Origin: JBIKVP01 sp044356745
Lineage (GTDB): Bacteria > Pseudomonadota > Alphaproteobacteria > Rhizobiales > Beijerinckiaceae
Reading direction: 5' to 3'
Assembly (NCBI GenBank): GCA_044356745.1
Contig: JBIKVP010000003.1
Location: 3,462 to 67,461 of the forward strand
DNA length: 64,000 bases
Position numbers and translations under genes: made by a program. Below, piece by piece: positions 27,383 to 37,267 of this stretch (positions are counted from its first letter, which is position 1; the number at the start of each line of letters is the position of its first letter). Under the pieces are notes generated by a model. The model was not told the DNA's origin, made no database searches, and worked only from the letters and a program-made list of their open reading frames with translations.

Positions 27383-29152
27383 ATGGCTGCAGCTCAACTG
27401 AGCATTGGTGCATATAAAGAGGCGTTGATTGTGCTTGCGGTTGCAGGCATTGTCGTGCCTTTGATGCATCGTCTGCGCATCAGTCCTGTTTATGGCTATC
27501 TTGGCGCAGGAGTTTTACTAGGCCCCTTTGGTTTAGGTTATGTGTTTGCGGATGTGCCTATTTTATCCGCAATTACCATCAGCCAACGTGACGATATTGC
27601 GCATCTAGCCGAATTTGGTGTGATCTTCCTTTTATTCGTGATCGGCTTGTCGCTCTCATTTGAGCGTTTATGGACAATGCGGCATCTTGTGTTTGGTTTT
27701 GGTCTTGCACAGGTGCTGATTACCAGCATGGGGATTATTCTATTCTCTCATTATATAGGTCTTTCCCCTGCTGCAGCAATTGTCGTGGGATCAGCGCTTT
27801 CACTATCATCAACGGCAATTGTGGTTGAGGTGCTTTCTAAACAAAAACGGCTTGCCAAAGGAGCAGGGCGCGTCTCATTCGCGATTTTATTATTCCAAGA
27901 TTTAGCGATTGTTCCAATTCTATTCATGGTTAGCGTGATGGGCGCACGTGCTGAAGGCTCTGTGGCTTCAGGTCTGTTGATTGCATTTGCACAGACCGCA
28001 CTCGTGCTGGGTTTAATAGTCATCGTGGGGCGTTTGGCGTTGCGCCCCTTGTTTCGATTGGTTGCAGCCACGCAAAGCCCTGAACTCTTTATGGCGACAA
28101 CACTTTTTGTCGTTATTGCAACTGGAATTTCCGCAGCTTCTGTCGGACTCTCAATGGCGATTGGGGCGTTTGTTGCAGGATTACTGCTTGCAGAAACGGA
28201 GTATCGGCGTGAAGTCGGCGTCACCATCGAACCGTTTAAGGGTTTGATGCTTGGCGTTTTCTTTTTGTCAGTGGGCATGGGAATTGATTTGTTGAGCATT
28301 GCGCGCAAACCAGAACTGATCATCGGGCTTGCTGTGGGGATGATCGCTTTTAAAGCAGTTATCGTGATCATTTTATCGCGAATTTTTAAAATGCCTTGGC
28401 ATGTCGGCGTTGAATCATCACTTCTGCTAGCCCCTGGGGGGGAATTTGCCTTCGTTGTTCTTGGTGTGGCGGTGGCACTAAATATTGTCCCTCAAGCTCA
28501 AGTTGATGTTGTGTTAGCGATCGTTTCGCTGAGCATGATCACGATTCCCGTGATGGCGCGTATTGGTCAGCGCTTGGGGAATCGCTTGCGTCCTGATGCT
28601 GTTGATCTTGCCGAGATGATGCATATGCCTAAACCGGACGTACAGGATGCGCATGCGCTCATCGTTGGTTATGGCCGTGTCGGACAACTCGTAGGGGAGA
28701 TGCTTGAGCGCAAAAACATTTCATTTATTGCGGCTGATACCAGCCCTCACAATGTCGCTGAAGGGCGTAATCACAATAAGTCCGTTTATTTTGGTGATGC
28801 GTCACGCAAAGAGTATTTACGCCAATGTGGAATTATGGAAGCGAAAGTGCTGATTGTAACGATGGGGTCAAGCAAAGTCGCCAATGCGGTCATTGAAGCG
28901 GCAAAATCGCTTCGCCCTGATTTGTTTGTTGTGGCAAGAGCGCGCGACGCATCTCACGCCTCGCTTCTTTATAAAATGGGTGTATCCGTTGCTGTGCCTG
29001 AAACATTAGAAGCGAGTTTGCAACTCTCGGAAGCAGCACTGATCAGTATGGGCATTCCCACAGGTCATGCCATCGCAGCAACCCATGACAAGCGTGATGA
29101 ACTCACCCGCGACCTTCAAGCACGCTACGCAAAAAGCCATAATGAAAGTTGA
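27383..29152 (+). CDS. Kef-type monovalent cation:proton antiporter (CPA2)
   Basis: A membrane antiporter of about 589 residues. About 12-13 helices (residues 5-395) contain the CPA2 landmarks SSTAIVVEVL and LFQDLAIVPILF and a GGEFAFVVLGVA segment. A cytosolic RCK/TrkA-N domain follows (about 415-560) with the Rossmann loop VGYGRVGQ. KefB/KefC proteins exchange K+ or Na+ for H+ under ligand control. No KefF/KefG ancillary gene is adjacent. The ATG at 27383 is preferred to a TTG at 27377. Confidence 0.92.
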   Translation: MAAAQLSIGAYKEALIVLAVAGIVVPLMHRLRISPVYGYLGAGVLLGPFGLGYVFADVPILSAITISQRDDIAHLAEFGVIFLLFVIGLSLSFERLWTMRHLVFGFGLAQVLITSMGIILFSHYIGLSPAAAIVVGSALSLSSTAIVVEVLSKQKRLAKGAGRVSFAILLFQDLAIVPILFMVSVMGARAEGSVASGLLIAFAQTALVLGLIVIVGRLALRPLFRLVAATQSPELFMATTLFVVIATGISAASVGLSMAIGAFVAGLLLAETEYRREVGVTIEPFKGLMLGVFFLSVGMGIDLLSIARKPELIIGLAVGMIAFKAVIVIILSRIFKMPWHVGVESSLLLAPGGEFAFVVLGVAVALNIVPQAQVDVVLAIVSLSMITIPVMARIGQRLGNRLRPDAVDLAEMMHMPKPDVQDAHALIVGYGRVGQLVGEMLERKNISFIAADTSPHNVAEGRNHNKSVYFGDASRKEYLRQCGIMEAKVLIVTMGSSKVANAVIEAAKSLRPDLFVVARARDASHASLLYKMGVSVAVPETLEASLQLSEAALISMGIPTGHAIAATHDKRDELTRDLQARYAKSHNES

Positions 29153-29363
29153 GCATTTCATAATGCTCCCACAAGTCTCATCAATTCAAAGCACAAAATT
29201 TATGCTTCCAAAATTTAATGCGTCAATGAGAATTTAAATTTAATGTCATACGTATTATGCATTTTATTAATCATAAATTGAATTGTATTTTGTAAACAAG
29301 TGTGGTTAACTCACGCTATGAGCTTGAACAACAAGCCGAAGAAATATGCAATGAAGGAGAGAG

Positions 29364-29621
29364 ATGATGGGTGGCGGTTTAGGTATTGGTAAAGCATTTG
29401 AGGGTTTAAAAAATATAGCCGAAGGGCCTTTAGGGAAAGTAGCACTTACTGTGGCAACTACTGCGGTAAGTGGGGGAATGATAAACCCATTGACAGCTTA
29501 AGCCATAAGTACGGGCTTTGATCTAGCGTCAGGTGAATCACCAACAGAAATTGTTGCGAGCTCAGCTAAAGATTATCTTGGATCAGGAATTCCTTTTCTT
29601 CCAAAAGGGTTCTTCGGTTAA
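29364..29621 (+). pseudogene. Small glycine-rich gene broken by an in-frame TAA
   Basis: Reading from ATG 29364 (ribosome site AAGGAGAG) gives MMGGGLGIGKAFEGLKN... for 45 residues to a TAA at 29499-29501. The same frame then stays open for another 39 codons of similar composition (SPTEIVASSAKDYL...) to a TAA at 29619-29621, directly before a strong terminator. A single C-to-T change (CAA to TAA) would explain the break. The start resembles two genes of the 46-49 kb island. It could be a nonsense pseudogene, a true 45-residue peptide or a read-through product. Confidence 0.6.
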
Positions 29622-29646
29622 ATAGATCAATAAAAACCATCTGTCC

Positions 29647-29672
29647 AAAACCCGCTTTTTAGCGGGTTTTTT
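29647..29672 (+). terminator. Rho-independent terminator
   Basis: The stem AAACCCGCT/AGCGGGTTT with a short T-rich loop is followed by a run of T. It lies 26 bp after the end of the small glycine-rich frame and supports that frame as a transcription unit. Confidence 0.85.
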
Positions 29673-29786
29673 GTTTCCTTATCTCTTAAGTGTACCTCAA
29701 ATTTTCGCACTCAAAACAAAGACGTGACAAGGCTCGCTCAACGCGTGTAGACGAAATGTGATAAATATCACAGGAAACGATGACAC

Positions 29787-30761
29787 GTGGCCACATTGCG
29801 ATTAGCGCGAGATCAACTACAAACCGCAGCAAATTTATTGCGAGATGGTCATATTGTCGCATTCCCTACAGAAACTGTTTATGGACTTGGCGCGGATGCG
29901 GCTAACGCACAAGCCGTTGCTCACGTCTATGCCGCCAAAGGTCGTCCGAGTTTTAACCCGCTCATTGCTCACGTTTCTTCGATGCAGATGGCACAAACAA
30001 TCGGAGATTTTTCGTCACAGGCGCGAAAACTAGCGCAAGCATTCTGGCCAGGACCCCTCACACTTGTTGTGCCCCTGCAAGATCATCACAGCGTATGTAC
30101 TCTTGCAAGAGCAGGCTTAGAAAGCGTTGGTTTGCGTGTGCCCGCCCATCCACTTGCACGCGAATTATTGAATTTGGCTCAGATACCGATCGTTGCCCCG
30201 TCAGCAAATCGCTCGGGTCATATCAGCCCGACACGGGTTGAACATGTACTCGCTGACCTTGATGGACGCATTGACGCGGTATTGGATGGGGGGCTTTGCC
30301 AAGTGGGCGTTGAGTCAACGATCGTTGCTTGTTTGGATGGGGAACCAGTGCTGCTTCGCGCCGGCGGAATTTCCACGTCAGCCTTGGAACTGGTGTTACA
30401 CCAGCGCATTAAACGTGGGACGCATACTGTTCAAAATCTTGAAGCGCCGCTCGCCCCAGGAATGCTCACCTCTCACTATGCTCCTCGTGCCCGTGTCACG
30501 CTCAATGCAGCGCATATTGAAAAGGGTGATGCCGTGTTACTGTTTGGCGTATATCGCCCAACAGGCATTGAAAATGCCCATCAAATCATAAACTTAAGCG
30601 AATCAGGCGATGCTATTGAAGCCGCTGCAAACCTATTTGATGCATTGCGTTCTCTTGATCAAAGCGGCTGTGAAAATATTGCAGTGACCCCAATCCTCAA
30701 TGAGGGTCTTGGTGAAGCGATCAATGATCGTCTTTCACGTGCCGCTGCACAGCGTTTTTAA
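29787..30761 (+). CDS. tsaC: Threonylcarbamoyl-AMP synthase
   Basis: Sua5/YrdC-type enzyme, 324 residues, forming threonylcarbamoyl-AMP from Thr, bicarbonate and ATP for t6A37 of ANN-reading tRNAs. The YrdC domain (about 8-200) has the AFPTETVYGLGADA, KGRPSFNPL and WPGPLTLV motifs and PSANRSGHISPT. The C-terminal ~120 residues form the Sua5 domain, beginning at APGMLTSHYAP. The GTG start has AGGAAA upstream. Its pathway partner TsaE is encoded at 56.1 kb. Confidence 0.95.
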   Translation: MATLRLARDQLQTAANLLRDGHIVAFPTETVYGLGADAANAQAVAHVYAAKGRPSFNPLIAHVSSMQMAQTIGDFSSQARKLAQAFWPGPLTLVVPLQDHHSVCTLARAGLESVGLRVPAHPLARELLNLAQIPIVAPSANRSGHISPTRVEHVLADLDGRIDAVLDGGLCQVGVESTIVACLDGEPVLLRAGGISTSALELVLHQRIKRGTHTVQNLEAPLAPGMLTSHYAPRARVTLNAAHIEKGDAVLLFGVYRPTGIENAHQIINLSESGDAIEAAANLFDALRSLDQSGCENIAVTPILNEGLGEAINDRLSRAAAQRF

Positions 30762-30765
30762 TACC

Positions 30766-32766
30766 TTATAGGGTGTTAAGGCGCTCAAGCACTTCACGAA
30801 CGCGGCGATGATAACCGTAAAGATCATCAAACCGCACGATCTCCCCTTGCTCACTCACCTGAAGCGTAAAATAGGCGATGTGAACAGGAAGATTTGGTGT
30901 CACTTTAATATGCCGCTCCCCACTACCAACCATAGAACGTAGGCGTTTTTCACTCCAACCCGCTTCCGAGCCACCCATAACCCATTCTGCTAACTGAAAT
31001 GGCTTATCAACACGCACGCAGCCATGACTAAATGCACGGGCATCTTTTGAGAATAAATGGCGTGTCGGTGTGTCGTGCAAATAAACGGCGTGATTATTCG
31101 GGAAAATGAATTTGATGTGCCCAAGCGCATTGCGCTCACCCGGAGGCTGACGCACGCCAAGTGCTTGACCATTTTTACCGCGAATAACCTCAAAGCCACG
31201 TCTCGCTGCATAATCTGGATCGGTGGCAAGTTTTGGCAAAAACTCTTTGCGTAAAATGGATGGCGGAACATACCATGACGGATTAATAACCAGATGCTCC
31301 ACTTTGTCGGAAAAAATAGGTGTTGGTGTTTGAGACTTTCCAACAATAACGCGTGTTTGATGGACAATCGTTTGATGAGCAAACATACGCAGCGTAAATT
31401 CTGGCACATTCACGAAAATATGGCGCTCTCCCAACTCTTGGGGAAGCCAGCGCCAACGCTCCATTGTTGCAATCAGATCACTTTCCTGCCGTACAACACT
31501 ATCCCCTGCCAGCGCATCAATCGTGGCACGTGTTAGTTGTCCTGTCGCAGGAAGGCCATTTTGTTTTTGAAAAGCACCAACCGCAGAAGCAACTTGCTCA
31601 TCATAGACATGTTCACGTTCAGGCGCATCAAGGCTCAAGATGCCAAACCGTGTACGGATCAAAGATACACGTTCATCGCGCATCCCAAGGCGTACTGTAG
31701 GGCCATACGGAACCTTGACGATAGGAAGGGTCGGGCGATTTTGACGTAGCTCAGCGAGCTTATTTTTAAGGCGTTTATACCCTTCATGTGGTGGATGATA
31801 GGAGGCCAGTGCAGCACCTTTATCACGCGCGCCCAAAAGATGACCAAGAACATCGGCTGCTTTGGGAATTTCAAGAGTTGGTGTCATCATCGCAGATAAG
31901 CGCGAGGGATCTAAACGTGCCCCGCGCGCATCAGACGCATAAAGCACCACAAGCGCTGAAAGCCTTAAATCGGCATCTGCAAGAAGACGCTGGCGCTCCA
32001 ATACTTTGTCCCCACTCGGCAATGGATCAATCAGAGGCGGTGTGTAATCCGCCGCATTTAAACCATCGGTATGCGCTTCACGAAGCGTTTTGAGAATCTG
32101 CTGAGCATGTGATGACCAAGCCTCACCCTCTAACCATAATGGTTGATAGCGGCGCTCTTGATAGAATGTCGTTATAGCTTCACGACTGGATGTTTTTAAA
32201 CGAGAATGACGGCCCCATTCAGGCGAGCTAGTACGCTCAAAGATAATCGCCGCTAACCCCTCAAGCGGTTTTTCCTGTGACGGATCAAGCGTGAGATCAA
32301 CCGGCGCAGCGTCAATTAAAGGGACCGCGTCACGAGGAATAACAACAGTGTTTTGTGCAGGTAAAAGAGGTTGAGAAGCAAAAGGCTCAGATTCAAGCTT
32401 TGCTGACACGGACGCCCGGATGAGCGTGACAGGCTCTCCATCACTGTTTACATCAAGTATCGGCGTGACAGCAGCGATAGCCTCAAGAGGAAGGCTTAAA
32501 GCGGGGCGGGGTAGGGCTGACGTCTCTTGCGTTAAATCTTCAAAATTACGCCGTGCTTCTTGGCGGCGTTCGCCTTGACGTAAGGATTGACGAATTTGGC
32601 GTGTGCGCGGATGTTCAACAGCATCACTCTCAACAGTTGAACCTGTATAAAGGGGATCCGTCAGATGATCATAACGCAGATCTTCAGCATGTGCGAGAGA
32701 GACCGCACTACAGGCAAGCAGCATAATCATCGCCCGTAATCCAAAGGTGTGAAGATCGCTTCGCAT
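30766..32766 (-). CDS. L,D-transpeptidase, YcbB/LdtD type
   Basis: Makes 3-3 cross-links in peptidoglycan. 666 residues with a signal peptide cleaved near AHA-ED (27/28). The central part (about 185-345) matches the scaffold domain of YcbB-like proteins, a peptidoglycan-binding domain covers about 355-415 (RLGMRDERVSLIRTRFG, AVGAFQKQNGL), and the catalytic YkuD domain spans about 445-600 with SHGCVR, nucleophile Cys583. The ATG is at 32764-32766. It converges with tsaC (4 bp between stops). Confidence 0.93.
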   Translation of the reverse strand: MRSDLHTFGLRAMIMLLACSAVSLAHAEDLRYDHLTDPLYTGSTVESDAVEHPRTRQIRQSLRQGERRQEARRNFEDLTQETSALPRPALSLPLEAIAAVTPILDVNSDGEPVTLIRASVSAKLESEPFASQPLLPAQNTVVIPRDAVPLIDAAPVDLTLDPSQEKPLEGLAAIIFERTSSPEWGRHSRLKTSSREAITTFYQERRYQPLWLEGEAWSSHAQQILKTLREAHTDGLNAADYTPPLIDPLPSGDKVLERQRLLADADLRLSALVVLYASDARGARLDPSRLSAMMTPTLEIPKAADVLGHLLGARDKGAALASYHPPHEGYKRLKNKLAELRQNRPTLPIVKVPYGPTVRLGMRDERVSLIRTRFGILSLDAPEREHVYDEQVASAVGAFQKQNGLPATGQLTRATIDALAGDSVVRQESDLIATMERWRWLPQELGERHIFVNVPEFTLRMFAHQTIVHQTRVIVGKSQTPTPIFSDKVEHLVINPSWYVPPSILRKEFLPKLATDPDYAARRGFEVIRGKNGQALGVRQPPGERNALGHIKFIFPNNHAVYLHDTPTRHLFSKDARAFSHGCVRVDKPFQLAEWVMGGSEAGWSEKRLRSMVGSGERHIKVTPNLPVHIAYFTLQVSEQGEIVRFDDLYGYHRRVREVLERLNTL

Positions 32767-32932
32767 TTAAATAACCCTTTGTTGATCGGTATACACAACG
32801 CGAGACCGATCGTAATGCTGATCTCTTAAAACAGCTTATTCATATTAAGTCATTTGCCGCGATTCGATGTGCTTTTTCGCACTTTTTGTCATTTGCAGGG
32901 GATGCTGTTGCATTTATACAATGGTTTCTGCA

Positions 32933-34201
32933 TCAAAATGATGTGCCAGAACCAAGGGCGCGTGGTGCGCCACTGATCACGCGCGTTGTACCATTATTAA
33001 TTTCATAAATCGCAAGTGCACGATCATTCGTACCATCAGGCTGAAAACGAAACACCCCATCCACCCCTGAAAATCCAGCGCTGTTCGTGATGACGCTCTC
33101 TGAAAACCGCTTATCCCCTTGTGTGCGCACGAGCGCTGCCGCAAGCGAAACGGCATCATAACCAATTGTTGCAATACGTCCCGGCTCACCGCCAAAGCGT
33201 GCCTGATAGCGCTTTGAAAAGGCATTAAAACCTGTTTGTTCAGGAGCAACGAACCATGCTCCTGCAAGCCCACTCTCAGTGAAAATGCGCGGCTCATTCC
33301 ACACACCTGTTCCCATCACTTTAACTTTGCTGGTATTGATTTGCGCTTGTGTCAAAGCTTGCGCAACAAAGACGAGACGTTCACTCTGTTCAGGAATAAA
33401 AAGCGCATCCACTTGAGGCGAAGCGCCGCCCGCAACCTGTGCAATTTTTGCCATGACAGCAGGAAGCGCGGCTGTAGAAGAGTAGCGTTCAAGCATAACA
33501 ACACGTCCACCACGTTGCGCAACCTCTTGCTGAAACTGTGCTTCAACCAAACGACCATAGGGTGTATCAGGAATGAGTGCAGCAAATGATTTACGATTTT
33601 GATTGAGTGCATACCGCACCAAGCGTGACACTTCGTCTTCCGCCATAAATGAGAGGAGATAAACCCCCGCCGAAGCTACACTCGCATCGGTTGAAAAGGC
33701 TATCATCGGCACGCGCGATGCTTTGGCGATTGGAGCACTGCTCACAACAGCACTCGAAAACAATGGTCCTAAAATCAATTCAGCACCTTCACTCAAAGCG
33801 GATTGCACTGCCTGACGTGCCCCATCAACGGATCCACGATCATCTTTAACCAGAATTTGAATATCAGGGTTTTGAAACTCACTCAGAGCCATGTCCGCAG
33901 CGTTTTTAAGCATATTTGCCGCTGCACCAGCTTGTCCTGATCCACTTAAAGGAAGTAAGAGTCCAACCCGCACCTTTCCTTGACCAAGCACCATGCCTGT
34001 TGGTGCAACTGCATTTACAATGGGCGCACCTGTAACAGATGAATTTATAGGTGTTGGTGGCACGGTATCAATGCCCGATGATGATCCAAAAGCGCCTGAA
34101 AGAGAAGGTGTGCCCAAGCTGTTGCATCCACCAATCACAAGGATACTCATCATCACAAGCGCTAATGTTGTGCGTGACGTGCACAAATCTTGAAATGGCA
34201 T
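32933..34201 (-). CDS. LpoA-like lipoprotein (penicillin-binding protein activator family)
   Basis: A periplasmic type I solute-binding fold, annotated in related bacteria as penicillin-binding protein activator (COG3107). 422 residues: a type II signal with lipobox IGGC (Cys at about residue 26), a linker rich in Ser/Gly/Pro, then VRVGLLLPLSGSGQAGAA and ELILGPLFSSAV, typical of the fold. E. coli LpoA stimulates PBP1A; here that role is inferred only. An amino-acid ABC binding protein is the alternative, but no permease gene is nearby. Start: the ATG at 34199-34201, with AGGAGG just upstream. Confidence 0.8.
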   Translation of the reverse strand: MPFQDLCTSRTTLALVMMSILVIGGCNSLGTPSLSGAFGSSSGIDTVPPTPINSSVTGAPIVNAVAPTGMVLGQGKVRVGLLLPLSGSGQAGAAANMLKNAADMALSEFQNPDIQILVKDDRGSVDGARQAVQSALSEGAELILGPLFSSAVVSSAPIAKASRVPMIAFSTDASVASAGVYLLSFMAEDEVSRLVRYALNQNRKSFAALIPDTPYGRLVEAQFQQEVAQRGGRVVMLERYSSTAALPAVMAKIAQVAGGASPQVDALFIPEQSERLVFVAQALTQAQINTSKVKVMGTGVWNEPRIFTESGLAGAWFVAPEQTGFNAFSKRYQARFGGEPGRIATIGYDAVSLAAALVRTQGDKRFSESVITNSAGFSGVDGVFRFQPDGTNDRALAIYEINNGTTRVISGAPRALGSGTSF

Positions 34202-34375
34202 CAACCCCTCCTGTGGTATTCGTTAAGAAATCAGACACCAAAGGAGTTCACATTTTGTTAACGAGGATTGACAAAGGCACACGGATAAAAACGCCCATAC
34301 CCACGATTGACAGTGTTTTATAAAAGCGTAATCTACGGCTGTTACGCGTAAAATCACAGCAACGAGGGGGATGTT

Positions 34376-34684
34376 ATGGAACGTCGTCTTTTTCTAAAAA
34401 GCTTACTCGGCGGGCTCACTGCGCTAGCAGTTGGAACAGCTTTAACAACAGATGCTGAAGCGGCTCCCATGCTGGTTACACCTGAGCCCCAAACACCGCA
34501 AGAACCACAAACCGCGCTCACCAGTGACGCGGAAGTAGCGCAAACCAAAGCGCAAACTGCTTATCATCGTCGTTACCGCCGTCGTTATCGCCCCGTTTAT
34601 TACCGTCGCCGTCGTGTTTATCGGCCAGTCGTCGTCCGTCGGCGCGTTTATCGGCGTCCACGTCGGGTCTATTTCTATTATTAA
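34376..34684 (+). CDS. Protamine-like Arg/Tyr-rich Tat-exported protein
   Basis: A 102-residue protein whose start, ERRLFLKSLLGG, fits the twin-arginine consensus R-R-x-F-L-K, followed by an Ala-rich hydrophobic stretch and an AEAAP cleavage region near residue 28. The second half is nearly all Arg, Tyr, Pro and Val (repeated RRY, RRVY, RPV), a layout seen in small rhizobial proteins labelled protamine-like. A strongly cationic periplasmic protein would be expected to bind wall or membrane anions, but this is inference. GAGGGGG precedes the ATG; a strong terminator follows. Confidence 0.8.
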   Translation: MERRLFLKSLLGGLTALAVGTALTTDAEAAPMLVTPEPQTPQEPQTALTSDAEVAQTKAQTAYHRRYRRRYRPVYYRRRRVYRPVVVRRRVYRRPRRVYFYY

Positions 34685-34722
34685 GAGTATTGCCATTCTT
34701 TTGCCCGATATATCGTGACATT

Positions 34723-34755
34723 AAGAGGTGATCTGTACAGATCACCTCTTTCCTT
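34723..34755 (+). terminator. Terminator (14-bp perfect palindrome)
   Basis: AAGAGGTGATCTGT and its exact complement stand back to back (34723-34750), followed by TTTCCTTT. It ends the transcript of the protamine-like gene. With no loop nucleotides outside the palindrome it might also act as a protein site, but the position favours termination. Confidence 0.7.
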
Positions 34756-34827
34756 TGTGTAATCTTGCCTTTGTATGATCTTATCGCTATGGGGGTCTAA
34801 GATTACTCTTTTCCATTGAGTGCACGC

Positions 34828-35727
34828 ATGACACCATCATCTAAACGCCGTATCCGTAAAGCTGTTTTTCCTGTTGCAGGATTGGGAACGCGCTTTCTTC
34901 CTGCCACAAAAGCGATCCCTAAAGAGATGCTTACGGTGGTAGATCGCCCTGTCATTCAACATGTGGTCGATGAAGCAAGAGCCGCAGGGATTGAGCATTT
35001 CGTCTTTGTCACAGGGCGCGGCAAAGGCGTGATTGAAGATCACTTTGATCATCAGTTTGAGCTTGAGCGCACGTTGAGTGAACGCGGAAAAACCAAAGAA
35101 CTCAATGCACTATTGAATGATCAGCCTCAAGCAGGACAGACCAGTTTCACCCGCCAGCAAGCACCTCTCGGTTTGGGACATGCGGTATGGTGCGCCCGTG
35201 AGATTGTGGGCGATGAGCCATTCGCGCTTCTGCTTCCTGATATGCTGCATCACGGTGTTGCGCCATGCTTGCGTCAGATGATGGATGCTTACGAGAAAAG
35301 CGGCGGCAACGTCGTTGCAGTGTATGAAGTTCCTGACGATCAAACCCATCAATATGGCATTACAGGCGTTGGCGCAGCGCTTGATCAACAAAAACACCTC
35401 TTCCCGATTACACACATGGTCGAAAAGCCAGCCAAAGGCACATCACCCTCAAACCTCGCGATTTCAGGGCGCTATATTCTCCAGCCAGAGATTTTCAGCA
35501 TTCTGGAAACGCAAGCGAAAGGTGCAGGGGGTGAAATTCAGATCACCGATGCCATGATCACGCTTGCGAAATCTCAGGATTTCTTCGCCTATCGTTTTGA
35601 CGGTGAGATTTATGATTGTGGCTCAAAACTCGGCTTTCTCAGCGCCAATATCGCGTATGCACTTGCGCGTCCTGATATGGGGGATGATGTGAAAGCGGAA
35701 ATTAAGCGGTTACTTGCAAGAAGCTGA
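34828..35727 (+). CDS. galU: UTP--glucose-1-phosphate uridylyltransferase
   Basis: Makes UDP-glucose for LPS, exopolysaccharide and glycan synthesis in the cytosol. About 299 residues. The nucleotide-binding loop AVFPVAGLGTRFLPATKA is followed by KEMLTVVDRPVIQ, the LLPDML metal-site segment, a VEKPAKGTSPSNLAISGRY motif and a C-terminal DCGSKLGFL. ATG 34828 is chosen; a TTG four codons earlier is possible. Precedes ruvC tail to tail. Confidence 0.95.
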   Translation: MTPSSKRRIRKAVFPVAGLGTRFLPATKAIPKEMLTVVDRPVIQHVVDEARAAGIEHFVFVTGRGKGVIEDHFDHQFELERTLSERGKTKELNALLNDQPQAGQTSFTRQQAPLGLGHAVWCAREIVGDEPFALLLPDMLHHGVAPCLRQMMDAYEKSGGNVVAVYEVPDDQTHQYGITGVGAALDQQKHLFPITHMVEKPAKGTSPSNLAISGRYILQPEIFSILETQAKGAGGEIQITDAMITLAKSQDFFAYRFDGEIYDCGSKLGFLSANIAYALARPDMGDDVKAEIKRLLARS

Positions 35728-35728
35728 A

Positions 35729-36214
35729 TTATACAGGCCGCCCCCGATATTGCGCATGTGTAATCGCAATGGCGAGGGCATCAGCGGCATCACTCGTTGA
35801 AAAATCAGCTTTGGGCAATAACATCTTGATCATCGCTTGCACTTGATGCTTTTCAGCGTGTCCAACACCGACAACCGTTTTTTTGACACGATTAGCCGCA
35901 TATTCCGCCACGGGTAAGCCGCGCAGCGCAGGAACAAGCAGCGCCACCGCACGGGCATGACCAAGCTTGAGTGTGGCCTGCCCATCTTTATTGACGAATG
36001 TTTCTTCAACCGATACTTCATCGGGCTGATGCGTTGAAATGACATCCTGAAGCCCATCATGCAGCGTTTTAAGCCGGCTTGCTAGATCCATTGTGCTGAC
36101 AGTGGTGAGGCATCCAGAGGCAATATACATCAATCGCGTACCCTCAACGCCAATCATCCCCCAGCCCATTTTGCGCAGACCAGGATCAATGCCGAGAATT
36201 TTGATGATGTTCAT
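35729..36214 (-). CDS. ruvC: Holliday junction endonuclease RuvC
   Basis: Resolves Holliday junctions with RuvAB. 161 residues with the RNase H-like fold: the first catalytic Asp in [14 protein letters not shown], Glu in [10 protein letters not shown], and the C-terminal acidic pair in [13 protein letters not shown]. The ATG is at 36212-36214. Not linked to ruvA or ruvB here, although these usually follow in the order. Confidence 0.96.
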   Translation of the reverse strand: MNIIKILGIDPGLRKMGWGMIGVEGTRLMYIASGCLTTVSTMDLASRLKTLHDGLQDVISTHQPDEVSVEETFVNKDGQATLKLGHARAVALLVPALRGLPVAEYAANRVKKTVVGVGHAEKHQVQAMIKMLLPKADFSTSDAADALAIAITHAQYRGRPV

Positions 36215-36315
36215 GGTCAGACAAAGCCTTATCTAAAATAAAGACGCAACAAAAAACACATGACTCAAAACAGATGCGCAAAGAAAAATCCTATGGCATA
36301 AGGAGGTGAGAAATT

Positions 36316-37230
36316 TTGATAGGGTCAACAAGCATGTCACGCGCACAGTGGTTCACAGGATCGATTACGGCACTCATTACCCCGTTTAGAGACGGTAAGG
36401 TAGATGAAGCCGCTTATCGCGGATTGGTGAATTGGCAGATTGAGCAAGGCACGCATGGCCTTGTTCCAGTGGGAACCACAGGCGAAAGTCCAACGCTCAG
36501 CCATGACGAGCATAAGCAAGTGGTTGAATGGTGTATCGCCGAGGCGCGTGGGCGCGTGCCTGTCATTGCAGGAGCGGGATCAAACAATACGGCTGAAGCG
36601 ATTGATTTTGCACGTCATGCGCAAAAGGCAGGTGCAAACGGCGTGCTCATCGTCACGCCCTATTATAATAAGCCAACACAAGAGGGGCTTTATCAGCATT
36701 TTAAAGCCATTAATGATGCGATTGATCTGCCGATTGTGCTTTATAATATTCCGGGACGTTCAGTGATTGATCTCTCCGTTGAGACCATGAAGCGCTTGTT
36801 TGAATTGAAAAACATTACGGCTGTGAAAGATGCAACCGCAAACATGGTGCGTGTGTCACAACAGCGCCAAGTTTTGGGGCATGACTTTAATCAGCTTTCG
36901 GGAGAGGATGGCACGGCGCTTGGCTTTATGGCGCATGGCGGACATGGCTGTATTTCTGTGACCTCAAACGTTGCACCGCGTCTGTGTGCTGATTTTCAGA
37001 ATGCGTGTTTAAAAGGCGATTATGCGACAGCGCTTACCCTGCATGATCGCCTGATGCCGCTTCATGTGAATTTGTTTTTGGAAACAAACCCTTCACCCGT
37101 GAAATATGCGCTCTCACTCATACGCAAAGACATTTTGCCTGATGTGCGTCTGCCTCTTGTTGCGCTGACAGAACCAACAAAAATCGCAGTGCGAGCGGCG
37201 ATGGTTCATGCTGGACTCATTGAGCCATGA
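36316..37230 (+). CDS. dapA: 4-hydroxy-tetrahydrodipicolinate synthase
   Basis: Condenses pyruvate and aspartate semialdehyde, the first step of lysine and meso-DAP synthesis. 304 residues; [20 protein letters not shown], the tyrosine of VLYNIPGR (Tyr143) and the Schiff-base lysine of AVKDAT (Lys171) are present. The start is probably TTG at 36316, because a perfect AGGAGG lies 9 bp upstream; the in-frame ATG at 36334 would be 27 bp from it. smpB follows by 37 bp, the usual order in related genomes. Confidence 0.95.
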   Translation: MIGSTSMSRAQWFTGSITALITPFRDGKVDEAAYRGLVNWQIEQGTHGLVPVGTTGESPTLSHDEHKQVVEWCIAEARGRVPVIAGAGSNNTAEAIDFARHAQKAGANGVLIVTPYYNKPTQEGLYQHFKAINDAIDLPIVLYNIPGRSVIDLSVETMKRLFELKNITAVKDATANMVRVSQQRQVLGHDFNQLSGEDGTALGFMAHGGHGCISVTSNVAPRLCADFQNACLKGDYATALTLHDRLMPLHVNLFLETNPSPVKYALSLIRKDILPDVRLPLVALTEPTKIAVRAAMVHAGLIEP

Positions 37231-37267
37231 TGTCATGGAGTCGTGACGTCATGCGAGTTATCGTCCA

